Positions 1 to 8,002 of a stretch of 64,000 bases of DNA are shown here, in pieces. The position numbers and the translations under genes were made by a program. Source of the stretch: Candidatus Saccharibacteria bacterium oral taxon 488 (GTDB lineage Bacteria; Patescibacteriota; Saccharimonadia; Saccharimonadales; Saccharimonadaceae); NCBI GenBank assembly GCA_010202465.1, contig CP047919.1:248001-312000 (forward strand). Direction: 5' to 3'. The notes beneath the pieces are model-generated. The model did not search any database and was not told where the DNA came from. It worked only from the letters and a program-made list of their open reading frames with translations. Every line of letters starts with the position of its first letter. Within the stretch, counting starts at the first letter, position 1.

Positions 1-2
1 TC

Positions 3-896
3 TCTAGCCAGCAGCCGGCGCACAACCTTGATGAGCTGCTCCAGGCTGGCGTGCGTTACGTGGCGACGTCGCTTCGTCAATTAGAGCTGTTTGCCTCGAG
101 TCCATACCGCCCAAATACGGTCGGTCTGCGGCTCAATCCTGGCATGGGCTCGGGGCATAATAATCGGACGATGACCGGTGGGGTTAATTCCAGCTTTGGC
201 TTGTGGCATGCGTATACCGAGCAGGCGCTAGGGCTGGCGAGGCGTCATAACATAACGATTGATCGGCTGCATATTCACATCGGCTCGGGTGCTGATCCAC
301 GGTTGTGGGGCGAGGCGATGGATGCGGCATTGGCGCTTGTTGGGCGACTGCCAGAGGTGACCACTCTAGACATTGGCGGCGGCTTTAAGGTGTATCGGTT
401 CGGTGATGAGCAGGAGGCGGATCTGGCAGCAATTTGCGAGGTGTTTTCTCGGAAATTAGCTCAGTTTTCTGAAGAAACCGGGCGGCAATTACATCTAGAA
501 ATTGAACCGGGAACCTGGCTGGTGGCGCACGCTGGTGTGTTGGTTGCGGAGGTGGTGGACATTGTTGATACCGGGGCGGATGGTCATACATTTTTGCGCC
601 TTGATACCGGTATGAATGACATCACCCGGCCGGGAATGTATGGCGCGCAGCACGAGATGATGGTGTTGTCGGGTCGCGAGGAGCAGCGAGAGTACATCGT
701 GGTAGGGCATTGCTGCGAGACGGGCGATATCTTGACACCGGCACCCAGTAATCCAGAAAATCTCGAATCGCGACGACTAACTCAGGCGGAGATTGGTGAT
801 AAGCTAGTGATCTTTGATGCGGGGGCGTATTGCCAGAGCATGTCGCTGAAACGGTACAATGCGTATCCGGATGCCGGCGCGTATTTTATTGACTAA
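3..896 (+). CDS. lysA: Diaminopimelate decarboxylase-like PLP enzyme (5' end outside window)
   Basis: The frame is open from the first bases, so the N-terminal part, including the PLP-lysine region, lies upstream of the window. The visible part has the fold type III decarboxylase signatures in order, numbered from the GTG at 51: HIGSG (76-80), DIGGGF (108-113), EPGTWLVA (152-159), LDTGMNDITRPGMYG (185-199) and CCETGD (221-226, the CESGD-type motif with the active-site Cys). Known family role: decarboxylation of meso-diaminopimelate to lysine; related enzymes act on ornithine, arginine or carboxynorspermidine. The MND..RP..YGA.H segment fits LysA best. No other lysine-pathway gene is nearby, so substrate is inferred only. 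Confidence 0.8.
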   Translation, partial: SSQQPAHNLDELLQAGVRYVATSLRQLELFASSPYRPNTVGLRLNPGMGSGHNNRTMTGGVNSSFGLWHAYTEQALGLARRHNITIDRLHIHIGSGADPRLWGEAMDAALALVGRLPEVTTLDIGGGFKVYRFGDEQEADLAAICEVFSRKLAQFSEETGRQLHLEIEPGTWLVAHAGVLVAEVVDIVDTGADGHTFLRLDTGMNDITRPGMYGAQHEMMVLSGREEQREYIVVGHCCETGDILTPAPSNPENLESRRLTQAEIGDKLVIFDAGAYCQSMSLKRYNAYPDAGAYFID

Positions 897-911
897 ATTT
901 AATTCATCTGT

Positions 912-917
912 TATAAT
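912..917 (+). promoter_or_regulatory. -10 box upstream of the RelA/SpoT-like gene
   Basis: A TATAAT hexamer preceded by TGT lies 26 nt before the ATG at 944. No clear -35 element or Shine-Dalgarno sequence is seen. The expected transcript has a leader of about 20 nt, unlike the near-leaderless genes that follow. Confidence 0.5.
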
Positions 918-943
918 AGCCCAGTTTGACAACGAACTGAATT

Positions 944-2647
944 ATGAGTGAATTATGTTCTTCGCGCAGTGAGCAGCCAGAGCCAAGCACACCGCAAAAA
1001 TTTGAAAAAACGATAGACCTCGAACGTCCATCTCTTGAGTTTCCTTTTCAGTTGGCGCTTGAGGAATATTTCCAAGCCGATGGAGTGGGTGAGCGAGAAG
1101 ATCTGATAGAGCATGCTAAGCGGACGATGGAACTGGTGGAGGAGTTTGCCGGCTTGAAACTACCGCCCGAAGCGCTTTATGCCGTGCTGCTGCATGACGT
1201 GGTCGACCGTTTTCACAACAGAGACAGCCAGAAGTGCACACCGGAGCGTCGACAGGCTGCTGGCTTGGCTCTGGCCGATGTATTTACGAATCCTGAAACT
1301 GGGGTGACGTGTGCGCAGGGTTCATATGTAGCGTCGCTCCTAGCGGACTTTATTGCAACGGAAAAGGCCTCTGCTCATCACCGAGTGCGGGTGGCCACTA
1401 CTATCCCTGAAGATATCAGAGAGATTATCACTGATCATTATCAAGAATCGGTACCGGCTGAGGCATGGCGGCAGATCGAGCCATTTGTTGATGTGGAGCA
1501 GATGGCTGAATTCCTCGATAAAACCAATATCGAGGCGGTGATCATCAAGGCCTGTGAGCTACTCGACAATATGTGCTATCCGTCATCATCGCGTGAGTCT
1601 GCCAAACTGCAGGATGTCTTGGAGGCGGAGTCATTCTATGCGCCGCTGTGTGAAGTGATGGGATTTGACGGGCTGGCGGCAAGCCTGCGTTCACAGGCGC
1701 ATATCATTCGGCTGGAGGGGCAGGGCAAGCGTAAGCTCATCGAGGAGATCCGCGAGCAGTATGAAAAAACTCGCCACGTTGGTGTCCGTAATTTAGTTAA
1801 TACAATTTTTGGTACTGAACAAGTCGAGACCGAAGCAGTGGTTGGTTTGCGCAGTGAAGCATCGTGTCACAATCGGTCAGTTCACATCGGAGATTTTGTA
1901 GCGCAAAACGGTAAGGTGGTCTATGGAAAATATCGCCTGAAAACCGTGGGGTCGTGGGCAGCCAAGGTGCATGAAGCTCGTCAGAATGGCAAACCGGAGT
2001 ATACGCCGATGGACGTGCTCGGCCTGACCGTTATATCAGATACGGTAGCGGATCAGGCACGTGATTTTGTGGCGTTTTTGCAGCAGCGAATTGATACAAC
2101 CCCAGCGTTTCAGCTAAAAAAGGCTGCCAGTAAATCCAGTGCCATTTGTGTCCATGGTACGGTGGATTATGTTACTACCGTTCGCCGGGAGATGGAGCAA
2201 CGCGGGTTTGATACAGAGCGCTGCGAGTTTGTGGTCCAGGATGCTGAAAGTGTGCAGCAGCGCGGTCAGAAATATCAGGTTTCCAAGACGACTTTCCTGA
2301 TGGATTATCCAGGGCTAGACAAGGGCGTGCCGGTCGAAGTGCAGTTTGTCACCGAGGATGAGCGTCGGCGATCGCGGACGGGAGAGGTGGCGCATATTAT
2401 TTATAAATATATTCGTCAGCTGGAGCGGCAGCGCCCAGTCTCTGATGAAGATAAATTAGAGCAGCAGAACTCAGTCTCTGACAAAGATAAACATTCCATT
2501 GCTAGAGAGATGTCTCAGCTGCTCGAGCAGATCCACCAGCGGCGCGACTATGCCAGCCATGATCTGGAAGTAAATGAGCGTTCAACTCCGGCGCGTGATG
2601 CGTTGCTGGAGGATTTATATCATTTCTTGTGTCATGAGCTCGCCTAG
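944..2647 (+). CDS. Divergent RelA/SpoT-like protein (HD plus synthetase-like domains)
   Basis: 567 aa. The N-terminal third has an HD-type helical segment with LLHDVVDRF (82-90; His84-Asp85), as in the ppGpp hydrolase domain. Around residues 330-490 there is a RelA/SpoT-like nucleotidyltransferase region: YGKYRLKT..S, then TPMDVLGLTVI (the Ex(D/L)xGhRhh-like strand) and PVEVQF. The family makes and degrades the alarmone (p)ppGpp. The TGS and ACT domains of classical Rel proteins are not evident and several core residues differ, so activity may be lost or altered. The C-terminal part has a duplicated stretch (PVSDEDKLEQQ / SVSDKDK). Alternative: an HD hydrolase with a degenerate partner domain. 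Confidence 0.6.
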   Translation: MSELCSSRSEQPEPSTPQKFEKTIDLERPSLEFPFQLALEEYFQADGVGEREDLIEHAKRTMELVEEFAGLKLPPEALYAVLLHDVVDRFHNRDSQKCTPERRQAAGLALADVFTNPETGVTCAQGSYVASLLADFIATEKASAHHRVRVATTIPEDIREIITDHYQESVPAEAWRQIEPFVDVEQMAEFLDKTNIEAVIIKACELLDNMCYPSSSRESAKLQDVLEAESFYAPLCEVMGFDGLAASLRSQAHIIRLEGQGKRKLIEEIREQYEKTRHVGVRNLVNTIFGTEQVETEAVVGLRSEASCHNRSVHIGDFVAQNGKVVYGKYRLKTVGSWAAKVHEARQNGKPEYTPMDVLGLTVISDTVADQARDFVAFLQQRIDTTPAFQLKKAASKSSAICVHGTVDYVTTVRREMEQRGFDTERCEFVVQDAESVQQRGQKYQVSKTTFLMDYPGLDKGVPVEVQFVTEDERRRSRTGEVAHIIYKYIRQLERQRPVSDEDKLEQQNSVSDKDKHSIAREMSQLLEQIHQRRDYASHDLEVNERSTPARDALLEDLYHFLCHELA

Positions 2648-2674
2648 TCTCGGCAAACTATGTATAATCAGAAT

Positions 2675-3100
2675 ATGACAATTTACTACACTGACGGTTC
2701 GACTAGCCCCAATCCCGGCCCGGGCGGCTTCGCGGTGATCAAGGATCTTCAGCCGTGGATTTTGGGTTCGGAGAACGGCGAGACGACGAATATTCGCATG
2801 GAAGGCAAGGCGCTGATTACGGCGCTTCGGGACGCTGACGGCGCGCCATGTGTGATTTATACTGATAGCGAATTTTGGATCAATGTGGTGACCAAGTGGG
2901 CGCCAGGCTGGAGGCAGCGCGGCTGGACAAAGAAGGGTGGCGAGATTAAGAACTTGGATATCGTACAGGAATTATACGAGTTATATGTGCAGTCGCAGGC
3001 GGAACTCCGCTGGGTGCGTGGCCACGAGGGCGACGAGGGCAATGAGCTGGCGGATGAGTGGGCCAACCGAGCGCGTGAAGGCGAGCGATTAACTAAATAG
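2675..3100 (+). CDS. rnhA: Ribonuclease HI
   Basis: 141 aa from the ATG at 2675. RNase HI cleaves the RNA strand of RNA-DNA hybrids. The catalytic set is visible: Asp7 (YYTDGS), Glu43 (RMEGKAL), Asp64 (YTDSEF) and Asp127 (NELADEWA), with the flexible-loop His117 (VRGHEGD). A possible ATG at 2660 would lie upstream of the -10 box TATAAT at 2663-2668. I chose 2675 because the box ends 6 nt before it and the protein then begins exactly at the family's MTIYYTDGS strand; the mRNA would be leaderless. Confidence 0.9.
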   Translation: MTIYYTDGSTSPNPGPGGFAVIKDLQPWILGSENGETTNIRMEGKALITALRDADGAPCVIYTDSEFWINVVTKWAPGWRQRGWTKKGGEIKNLDIVQELYELYVQSQAELRWVRGHEGDEGNELADEWANRAREGERLTK

Positions 3101-3140
3101 CAGCTGGCGACATCTGACAAAAATTGCTATAATTACCCTC

Positions 3141-4118
3141 ATGGAAGAAGTGAGGGAAACGACTGATATTTTTTTGTGGGCCAATCAAACTGATGCGAAG
3201 AAGAACGATTTACAGATAGAGCTGTTCTTATTTAATAAAAATTATACGCCGTATGTTATGCCTTTGAAAGGCGATGTTGAGCAGCAGCTGCGGCCGCTAT
3301 TTTTGTTTGATTATATCAATCAAGTTAATTTGGGGGCGGGTACCGGCCTCAGTGTGCGCGACTATGAGCTGAGCGAAGCGGAAGATAACGTGCTATTGCG
3401 AGCAGACCTCGCCAAGGTTGGCCGAGCGGAAACCTTGCTTCATTTGATTGAGCATGAGCGCGGCGACATCGTGGAATTCTCGGAAACCGAGCATGAGTTC
3501 AAGCGGATGAAGGGCGTGATAGCGCGGTTTACTGACCCAAATGATCCAGAAAAAATCTTTTACACCGCCAAATTAATTCAGCAGGGGCAGACGCTGAAAA
3601 GCGCGCTGGCGTGGGAGTTTTCTGACGGCAAGTTTGGCGCGTTTAAGGCGGAAGTCGGGTTTAAGGTGCCAGACGATAACCAGGTGCTGATCATCGGTCA
3701 GGATATATTTGCCTTTAATCCAGGCAAGTTTGAGCGCATGTTTGGCTATGAATACAAGAAGCAGGTGATTGCTGATAAGAAAGTGGCAGAGATTGAAAAG
3801 CAATATAAATTGAGTTTTCCTGAAGGACTAGACCTCAATGCGTTGGTCAAGGAACGCAAAAAGACCATTAATAAGTTGCAGAAATTGGAGATCGGCGAGG
3901 TCAAGCAGGAGCAGGTGCTGGACTATGCTGACGAGATGCAGCTAGAGCTGATGAGCGACGATAACGGTGCGATTATCATTATGGATGGTAATGATCTCGA
4001 CATGTTTGTGAACCTGATCAACGAGGATTACATTGAGAGCAAAATTACCGGCAAACGCTACGAAATTACGTCGAAAAAACTGCTGGGCGAGCCAGAGGGC
4101 GAGCCGCCGCGAGGTTAA
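3141..4118 (+). CDS. DUF4868 (KwaB-like) domain protein
   Basis: 325 aa, soluble. The C-terminal half fits the DUF4868 family: an LIIGQDIFAFNPGKFERMFGY segment (about 182-202), a charged helical stretch, and a terminal NLINEDYIESKITGKRYEI..KK module. DUF4868 includes KwaB of the two-gene Kiwa anti-phage system. No KwaA-like membrane partner is adjacent, so a defence role is not shown here. An extended -10 (TGCTATAAT, box 3128-3133) ends 7 nt before the ATG. The stop is 2 nt before the next gene, so it is probably co-transcribed with the Pif1-like helicase. Confidence 0.6.
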   Translation: MEEVRETTDIFLWANQTDAKKNDLQIELFLFNKNYTPYVMPLKGDVEQQLRPLFLFDYINQVNLGAGTGLSVRDYELSEAEDNVLLRADLAKVGRAETLLHLIEHERGDIVEFSETEHEFKRMKGVIARFTDPNDPEKIFYTAKLIQQGQTLKSALAWEFSDGKFGAFKAEVGFKVPDDNQVLIIGQDIFAFNPGKFERMFGYEYKKQVIADKKVAEIEKQYKLSFPEGLDLNALVKERKKTINKLQKLEIGEVKQEQVLDYADEMQLELMSDDNGAIIIMDGNDLDMFVNLINEDYIESKITGKRYEITSKKLLGEPEGEPPRG

Positions 4119-4120
4119 GT

Positions 4121-5641
4121 ATGGACCAGGAATTGGCGCTGGCGATTTTGATGAGCGGTCGGTCGGCGCTGCTGACGGGCGCGGCTGGGACGGGCAAAAC
4201 GCACCTGCTGAATACTTTTATTGCACAGGCACGTGACCAGGGTAAAAAGGTGTCGGTAACAGCGACGACGGGCTTGGCGGCAACGCACTTGGGCGGCAAT
4301 ACGATTCACAGTTGGAGCGGTATTGGTGTCAGTGATTATTTGGCGAACAACTTTTTTGATCGGCTGTCAAAAACGCGGCGTGAGGTGATTACCAAGACTG
4401 ATGTGCTGGTGATTGATGAGATTTCCATGCTGCATGATTTTCGGCTGGATATGGTTGACCGGGTGCTGCGCGGCGTCAGGGAAAACGACCAGCCGTTTGG
4501 TGGTGTGCAGCTGGTGATGAGTGGCGATTTTTTCCAATTGCCACCGATCAATCGTCCGGGCGAGCAGGGCGGCGGTTTTGTGGTGTATTCGGAAGCGTGG
4601 CAGGAATTGCAGCCGGCGGTGCTGTATCTGCAGCGGCAATATCGGCAAAATGACGAGCAGCTCCTCGAGATTTTGACGGCACTGAGAAATGACGATATTA
4701 GGCGGCATCATGCCGAGACGCTGCTGGCGCGGACTGAAGTCGAGCTGCCTGATGGTGATATCACCGAACTACACACCGTCAATGTTGATGTTGACGCCAT
4801 CAATAGCCAGAAGCTGGCGGAGCTGGCGGGCGATGAGCGGACGTATCAGCAGACGACGACTGGTTCAAAAGTGTATGTCGAGAGTCTGCAGCGGTCGGTG
4901 CTGGCGCCGAGTGAACTTGTGTTGAAGTTGGGCGCGTTGGTGATGGCGGTGAAAAATTCGCCCCAGAAATTGTACGCCAACGGTAGTATCGGCACGGTGG
5001 TGGATTTCGAGCCACTGACCGATTATCCGATCGTGGAGTTTCGTGGTGGCCGGCAGGTGATGATGGTGCCGGATGTGTGGGAACTACGCGACGGTGAGCG
5101 CAAGCGGGCCAGTATCTCGCAGGTGCCACTGCGGCTGGCCTGGGCCATCACGGTGCATAAAAGCCAAGGCATGACGCTGGACGCGGCAAAAATTGACCTG
5201 AGAAAAGCGTTTGTTGAAGGTATGGGTTATGTGGCGCTCAGTCGGGTACGAGATTTGGATAACTTGTATCTATATGGCATTAACCGCAAGGCATTGGCTG
5301 TCTTGCCCGATGCGTTGGCGATTGATGAAGTGTTGCAGCGAGCAAGTAGTGAGGTGACCAAACACTATCGTCCGATGCTCGAGGAGATGAAGCGAAAACA
5401 GCCACCGCCGAAAAAATCCGGCAAGAAGCCTCAGTCTGGCAGCTGGCAGCAAAAAATTGCCAAAATGCGCGAAACCTATCCTAAAGCATACATGCCGTGG
5501 GAAAAAGCCGACGACGACATTCTCAAACAAGAATTTTTACAGGGCGCAACTATCCAGCAGCTTAGTCAACAACTTGGCCGACATGAAGGCTCAATCAAGA
5601 TGCGGCTGCAGAAACATTTTGGGGAGGATGTGGTGCAGTAG
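4121..5641 (+). CDS. Pif1/RecD-type superfamily 1B DNA helicase
   Basis: 506 aa ATP-dependent 5'-3' DNA helicase of the Pif1 group. Motifs in order: Walker A GAAGTGKTH (about 20-28), TGLAA, Walker B VLVIDEISML (about 91-100), MSGDFFQLPP, QYRQ, then the C-terminal core VHKSQGMTLDAA and YVALSRV. The tail after residue 430 is Lys/Pro/Gln-rich and ends in a helix-turn-helix-like segment (TIQQLSQQLGRHEGSIKMRLQ) that may bind DNA. It follows the DUF4868 gene by 2 nt. The family resolves G-quadruplexes and recombination intermediates; the specific role here is unknown. Confidence 0.85.
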   Translation: MDQELALAILMSGRSALLTGAAGTGKTHLLNTFIAQARDQGKKVSVTATTGLAATHLGGNTIHSWSGIGVSDYLANNFFDRLSKTRREVITKTDVLVIDEISMLHDFRLDMVDRVLRGVRENDQPFGGVQLVMSGDFFQLPPINRPGEQGGGFVVYSEAWQELQPAVLYLQRQYRQNDEQLLEILTALRNDDIRRHHAETLLARTEVELPDGDITELHTVNVDVDAINSQKLAELAGDERTYQQTTTGSKVYVESLQRSVLAPSELVLKLGALVMAVKNSPQKLYANGSIGTVVDFEPLTDYPIVEFRGGRQVMMVPDVWELRDGERKRASISQVPLRLAWAITVHKSQGMTLDAAKIDLRKAFVEGMGYVALSRVRDLDNLYLYGINRKALAVLPDALAIDEVLQRASSEVTKHYRPMLEEMKRKQPPPKKSGKKPQSGSWQQKIAKMRETYPKAYMPWEKADDDILKQEFLQGATIQQLSQQLGRHEGSIKMRLQKHFGEDVVQ

Positions 5642-5686
5642 CCCCGGGCTGGCAGATGAGCTGATAACTTGGTATAATATATTTTG

Positions 5687-6946
5687 ATGACAGCGAAGCA
5701 ATCTGAACGCATCGTGTTTCCGAAGAAGTTTTTATGGGGTGCAGCGACGTCGGCGCATCAGGTCGAGGGTGGCTTGGTGAATCAGTGGACGACGTGGGAG
5801 CTCGAGCACGCCAAGCGGCTATCCGTGCAGGCGCCGCATCAATTTGGTGATATTGACAGCTGGCCGCGCATCAAAAAAGAGGCGACCAGGCCTGACAACT
5901 ACGTATCAGGGCGGGGTGTCGATCATTATCACCGCTACGAGGAAGATTTCGCGATTCTCAAGAGTCTCAACATGAATGCCTTTCGGTTCTGTATCGAATG
6001 GGCGCGAATTGAGCCGCAGGAGGGTGCGTGGGACGCGGCGGCGATTGCCCACTATCGGACGTATTTGCGGACACTGAGGAAGATGGGCATTACGCCGGTG
6101 GTGACGCTGTTTCACTTTACGCTGCCGGAGTGGTTTATGGCCAAGGGCGGTTTTGAAAAGCGGCGCAACATCAAATATTTTGTGTATTATGTCGAGAAAG
6201 TTTTGAGCGAGCTGGGGCGCGACATCGAGTGGATCGTGACCATTAACGAGCCGACCGTGTACGCCGGCGAGAGCTACCTCGAGGGGCATTGGCCACCGAA
6301 TAAAACTCGCAAGCGTAATCTGCTGCGCGTACTCTGTAACCTTGTTGTGGCACACAAAAAAGTTTACAAATTGACACGTGCTCGCAAAAAGTGGAAAGTG
6401 TCGATGGCGCATCATCTGATCTATTGCTATCCTGGCGATGATGCGATTCTCAGCCGAGCTAGTGCGCGGGTGGCAAATTACCTCTTGAACACGTGGGTGC
6501 TGCGTCGAGTGCGGCGGCATAGTGATTTTTTGGCGATCAATTATTACTTTGCCCGGCGGATTTATGGCTATCGGGCACATGACCCGTACCTGAAGGTCAG
6601 TGATCTTGGTTGGGATATGCAGCCGGATAAATTGCAGTATCTACTGGAGGACGTAGCCGAGCGCTATCGGTTGCCGATTATGATTACCGAGAATGGGCTG
6701 GCGGACGGCACTGATAGTCAGCGGCAATGGTGGCTGACCGAGACGATCAAGGCCATGCACGAGGTGCTGAAGCGCGATATTAAGCTAATCGGTTATTTGC
6801 ACTGGAGCCTGCTTGACAATTTTGAATGGGACAAGGGCTATTGGCCAAAGTTTGGTCTGGTGGCAGTCGATCGGCAGACCATGGCCCGGACGGTACGGCC
6901 AAGCGCGCGCTGGTTCGCGGTGGTGATCAAGAAGCTGCGGAAATAG
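5687..6946 (+). CDS. Glycoside hydrolase family 1 (beta-glycosidase)
   Basis: 419 aa. A retaining beta-glucosidase/6-phospho-beta-glucosidase-type enzyme. The N-terminal GH1 signature FPKKFLWGAATSAHQVEG is present; the acid/base Glu188 lies in TINEP and the nucleophile Glu335 in ITENG, followed by LHWSLLDNFEWDKGYWPKFGL. There is no signal peptide or membrane anchor, so it is predicted cytoplasmic, acting on imported oligosaccharides or glycosides. -10 TATAAT at 5673-5678 is 8 nt before this ATG (an alternative TTG is at 5684). It is monocistronic and followed by a hairpin at 7031-7056. Substrate cannot be read from sequence. Confidence 0.9.
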   Translation: MTAKQSERIVFPKKFLWGAATSAHQVEGGLVNQWTTWELEHAKRLSVQAPHQFGDIDSWPRIKKEATRPDNYVSGRGVDHYHRYEEDFAILKSLNMNAFRFCIEWARIEPQEGAWDAAAIAHYRTYLRTLRKMGITPVVTLFHFTLPEWFMAKGGFEKRRNIKYFVYYVEKVLSELGRDIEWIVTINEPTVYAGESYLEGHWPPNKTRKRNLLRVLCNLVVAHKKVYKLTRARKKWKVSMAHHLIYCYPGDDAILSRASARVANYLLNTWVLRRVRRHSDFLAINYYFARRIYGYRAHDPYLKVSDLGWDMQPDKLQYLLEDVAERYRLPIMITENGLADGTDSQRQWWLTETIKAMHEVLKRDIKLIGYLHWSLLDNFEWDKGYWPKFGLVAVDRQTMARTVRPSARWFAVVIKKLRK

Positions 6947-7030
6947 TGACCAGCTTCGCATAACCCTAGATTCGAATGTAAGGCGACATACTAGAGAAAG
7001 TAGCGCTCCGCCGTTATACCACACCACTAG

Positions 7031-7060
7031 ACTTTTCCACAAAACCGTGGAAAAGTTTTA
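7031..7060 (+). terminator. Hairpin terminator between the GH1 gene and mraZ
   Basis: A perfect 10-bp stem (ACTTTTCCAC at 7031-7040 with GTGGAAAAGT at 7047-7056) with a 6-nt loop, followed by TTTTA. It lies 85 nt after the GH1 stop and before the mraZ promoter, isolating the dcw operon. The A/T-rich stem means it could also act on the opposite strand. Confidence 0.6.
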
Positions 7061-7063
7061 GTT

Positions 7064-7135
7064 TGGTAGGGAAATGGGTAGAAAGTGGGTGAAAGGGCTT
7101 GCATGTGGGTAGTTGTGGGTAGTATAGTGGAATCA
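7064..7135 (+). promoter_or_regulatory. dcw promoter with MraZ-type operator repeats
   Basis: TGGGT occurs at 7075, 7086, 7106 and 7116, with weaker TGG/GGG phases near 7064, 7096 and 7128, so the spacing is 10-11 bp, one helical turn. MraZ proteins are known to bind direct TGGG-type repeats in their own promoter. A promoter overlaps the array: -35 TTGCAT (7100-7105), 17-bp spacer, -10 TATAGT (7123-7128). The start would be near 7135, giving a leader of about 85 nt before mraZ. Bound MraZ would cover both promoter elements, so autorepression of the dcw operon is the natural inference. Confidence 0.75.
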
Positions 7136-7220
7136 GTGGAACGAAAGTTGATGGAGAGCATCAACCAAAACAAACATCCACTGCGAAAAACCAACTAATC
7201 TACCACGGAGGAAGGACGAC

Positions 7221-7589
7221 GTGCAGACAGATTACTTTGAGCGAAAGTTGGACGACAAGCGGCGCTTGACGATCCCAGCCGAGCTCAGGGCGGAGTTTGC
7301 ATCCGGCGTCGTATTGACCCGCGGGTTTGGCAACTACCTTCACTTATATCCGCAGCAAGTCTGGGATCGGGAAGTGGAGGGCGCGCTGACTGGAAGTATT
7401 CTGGATGAGCGCGTGGCCGACCTAAATGTCAAGTTCCGCCGCGGTAAAACCGCCTCGGCGCTCGACCAGAAACAGGGGCGAGTGACGATTGAGCAGCATT
7501 TACTCGACTATGCTGGTATTGACCGGGAAGTCGTGGCGGTGCGGGCGGGCGCGTATTTTCGGCTGATGGCGACTGAGAATGCAGATTGA
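7221..7589 (+). CDS. mraZ: Transcriptional regulator MraZ
   Basis: 122 aa, two SpoVT/AbrB-like (MraZ) repeats. The first has ERKLDDKRRLTIPAELR (about 7-23) and the second the degenerate LDQKQGRVTIEQHLLDYAGI (about 80-99), with the family DxKxRhxhP core. MraZ forms ring oligomers that bind repeats in its own promoter and regulates the division and wall gene cluster. The start is GTG at 7221, supported by the strong GGAGGA sequence at 7207-7212. It is the first gene of the dcw cluster, as usual, with candidate operator repeats directly upstream. Confidence 0.92.
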   Translation: MQTDYFERKLDDKRRLTIPAELRAEFASGVVLTRGFGNYLHLYPQQVWDREVEGALTGSILDERVADLNVKFRRGKTASALDQKQGRVTIEQHLLDYAGIDREVVAVRAGAYFRLMATENAD

Positions 7590-8002
7590 TTAGCTGGGTT
7601 AGTACTTTAACAATTTGAAAACCTCTCGAGATCAACTATCTGGGTATTTGAAGATGGCAGGTGGCAATTTGCTCCACGATAAAAACGGCAACGTTCTTTC
7701 CTCAAAACACCTCCCAAAAAACTCCACCTCACACATAAGTCTCTTTTGGAAACTATGGTTGTCACTGACAATCATCCATTTTCCACTCTTAAGACAACAA
7801 AAACAAACAAAACACAAATACAAAACAGCCAGAATTAAATATCCAGTTAGGTGATCTCGAGCATTGCTACTGTATCTGGTCGCAAGATTTTCGAGATTTA
7901 TCTCCGTACAGCGATTGCAGCCCAAGCGACGAATGTCGCCTGGCGCGTAAAGAGGAGTAAATCTCGAAGAATCGCCGCGACCGATGATACAATAATAAAG
8001 CA
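7590..8002 (+). other. Intergenic region mraZ-rsmH with a structured element
   Basis: A 413-bp gap with no convincing ORF. The first 270 bp are A/C-rich and featureless. A structured segment lies at 7892-7966: a 13-bp outer stem with one bulge (7892-7905 pairing with 7954-7966) that encloses an inner GCGAC-GAAT-GTCGC hairpin (7926-7939). The 3' arm contains a purine-rich GAGGAG, which would be sequestered. It is too far from the rsmH ATG to be its ribosome site. A -10 TACAAT at 7987-7992 gives rsmH its own nearly leaderless start. The element could be a small RNA or an attenuator; I cannot name a family. Confidence 0.45.

Noticed and set aside
3141..4118. A complete Kiwa defence system
   Set aside because: Only the KwaB-like domain is present; no KwaA-like membrane gene adjoins it.
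5906..6580. 224-aa open frame on the minus strand
   Set aside because: Antisense to the GH1 gene, which has all catalytic motifs; no promoter or family match.
7615..7854. 79-aa frame between mraZ and rsmH
   Set aside because: Low-complexity Lys/Thr/Gln-rich translation of an A/C-rich stretch, no ribosome site, no similarity.
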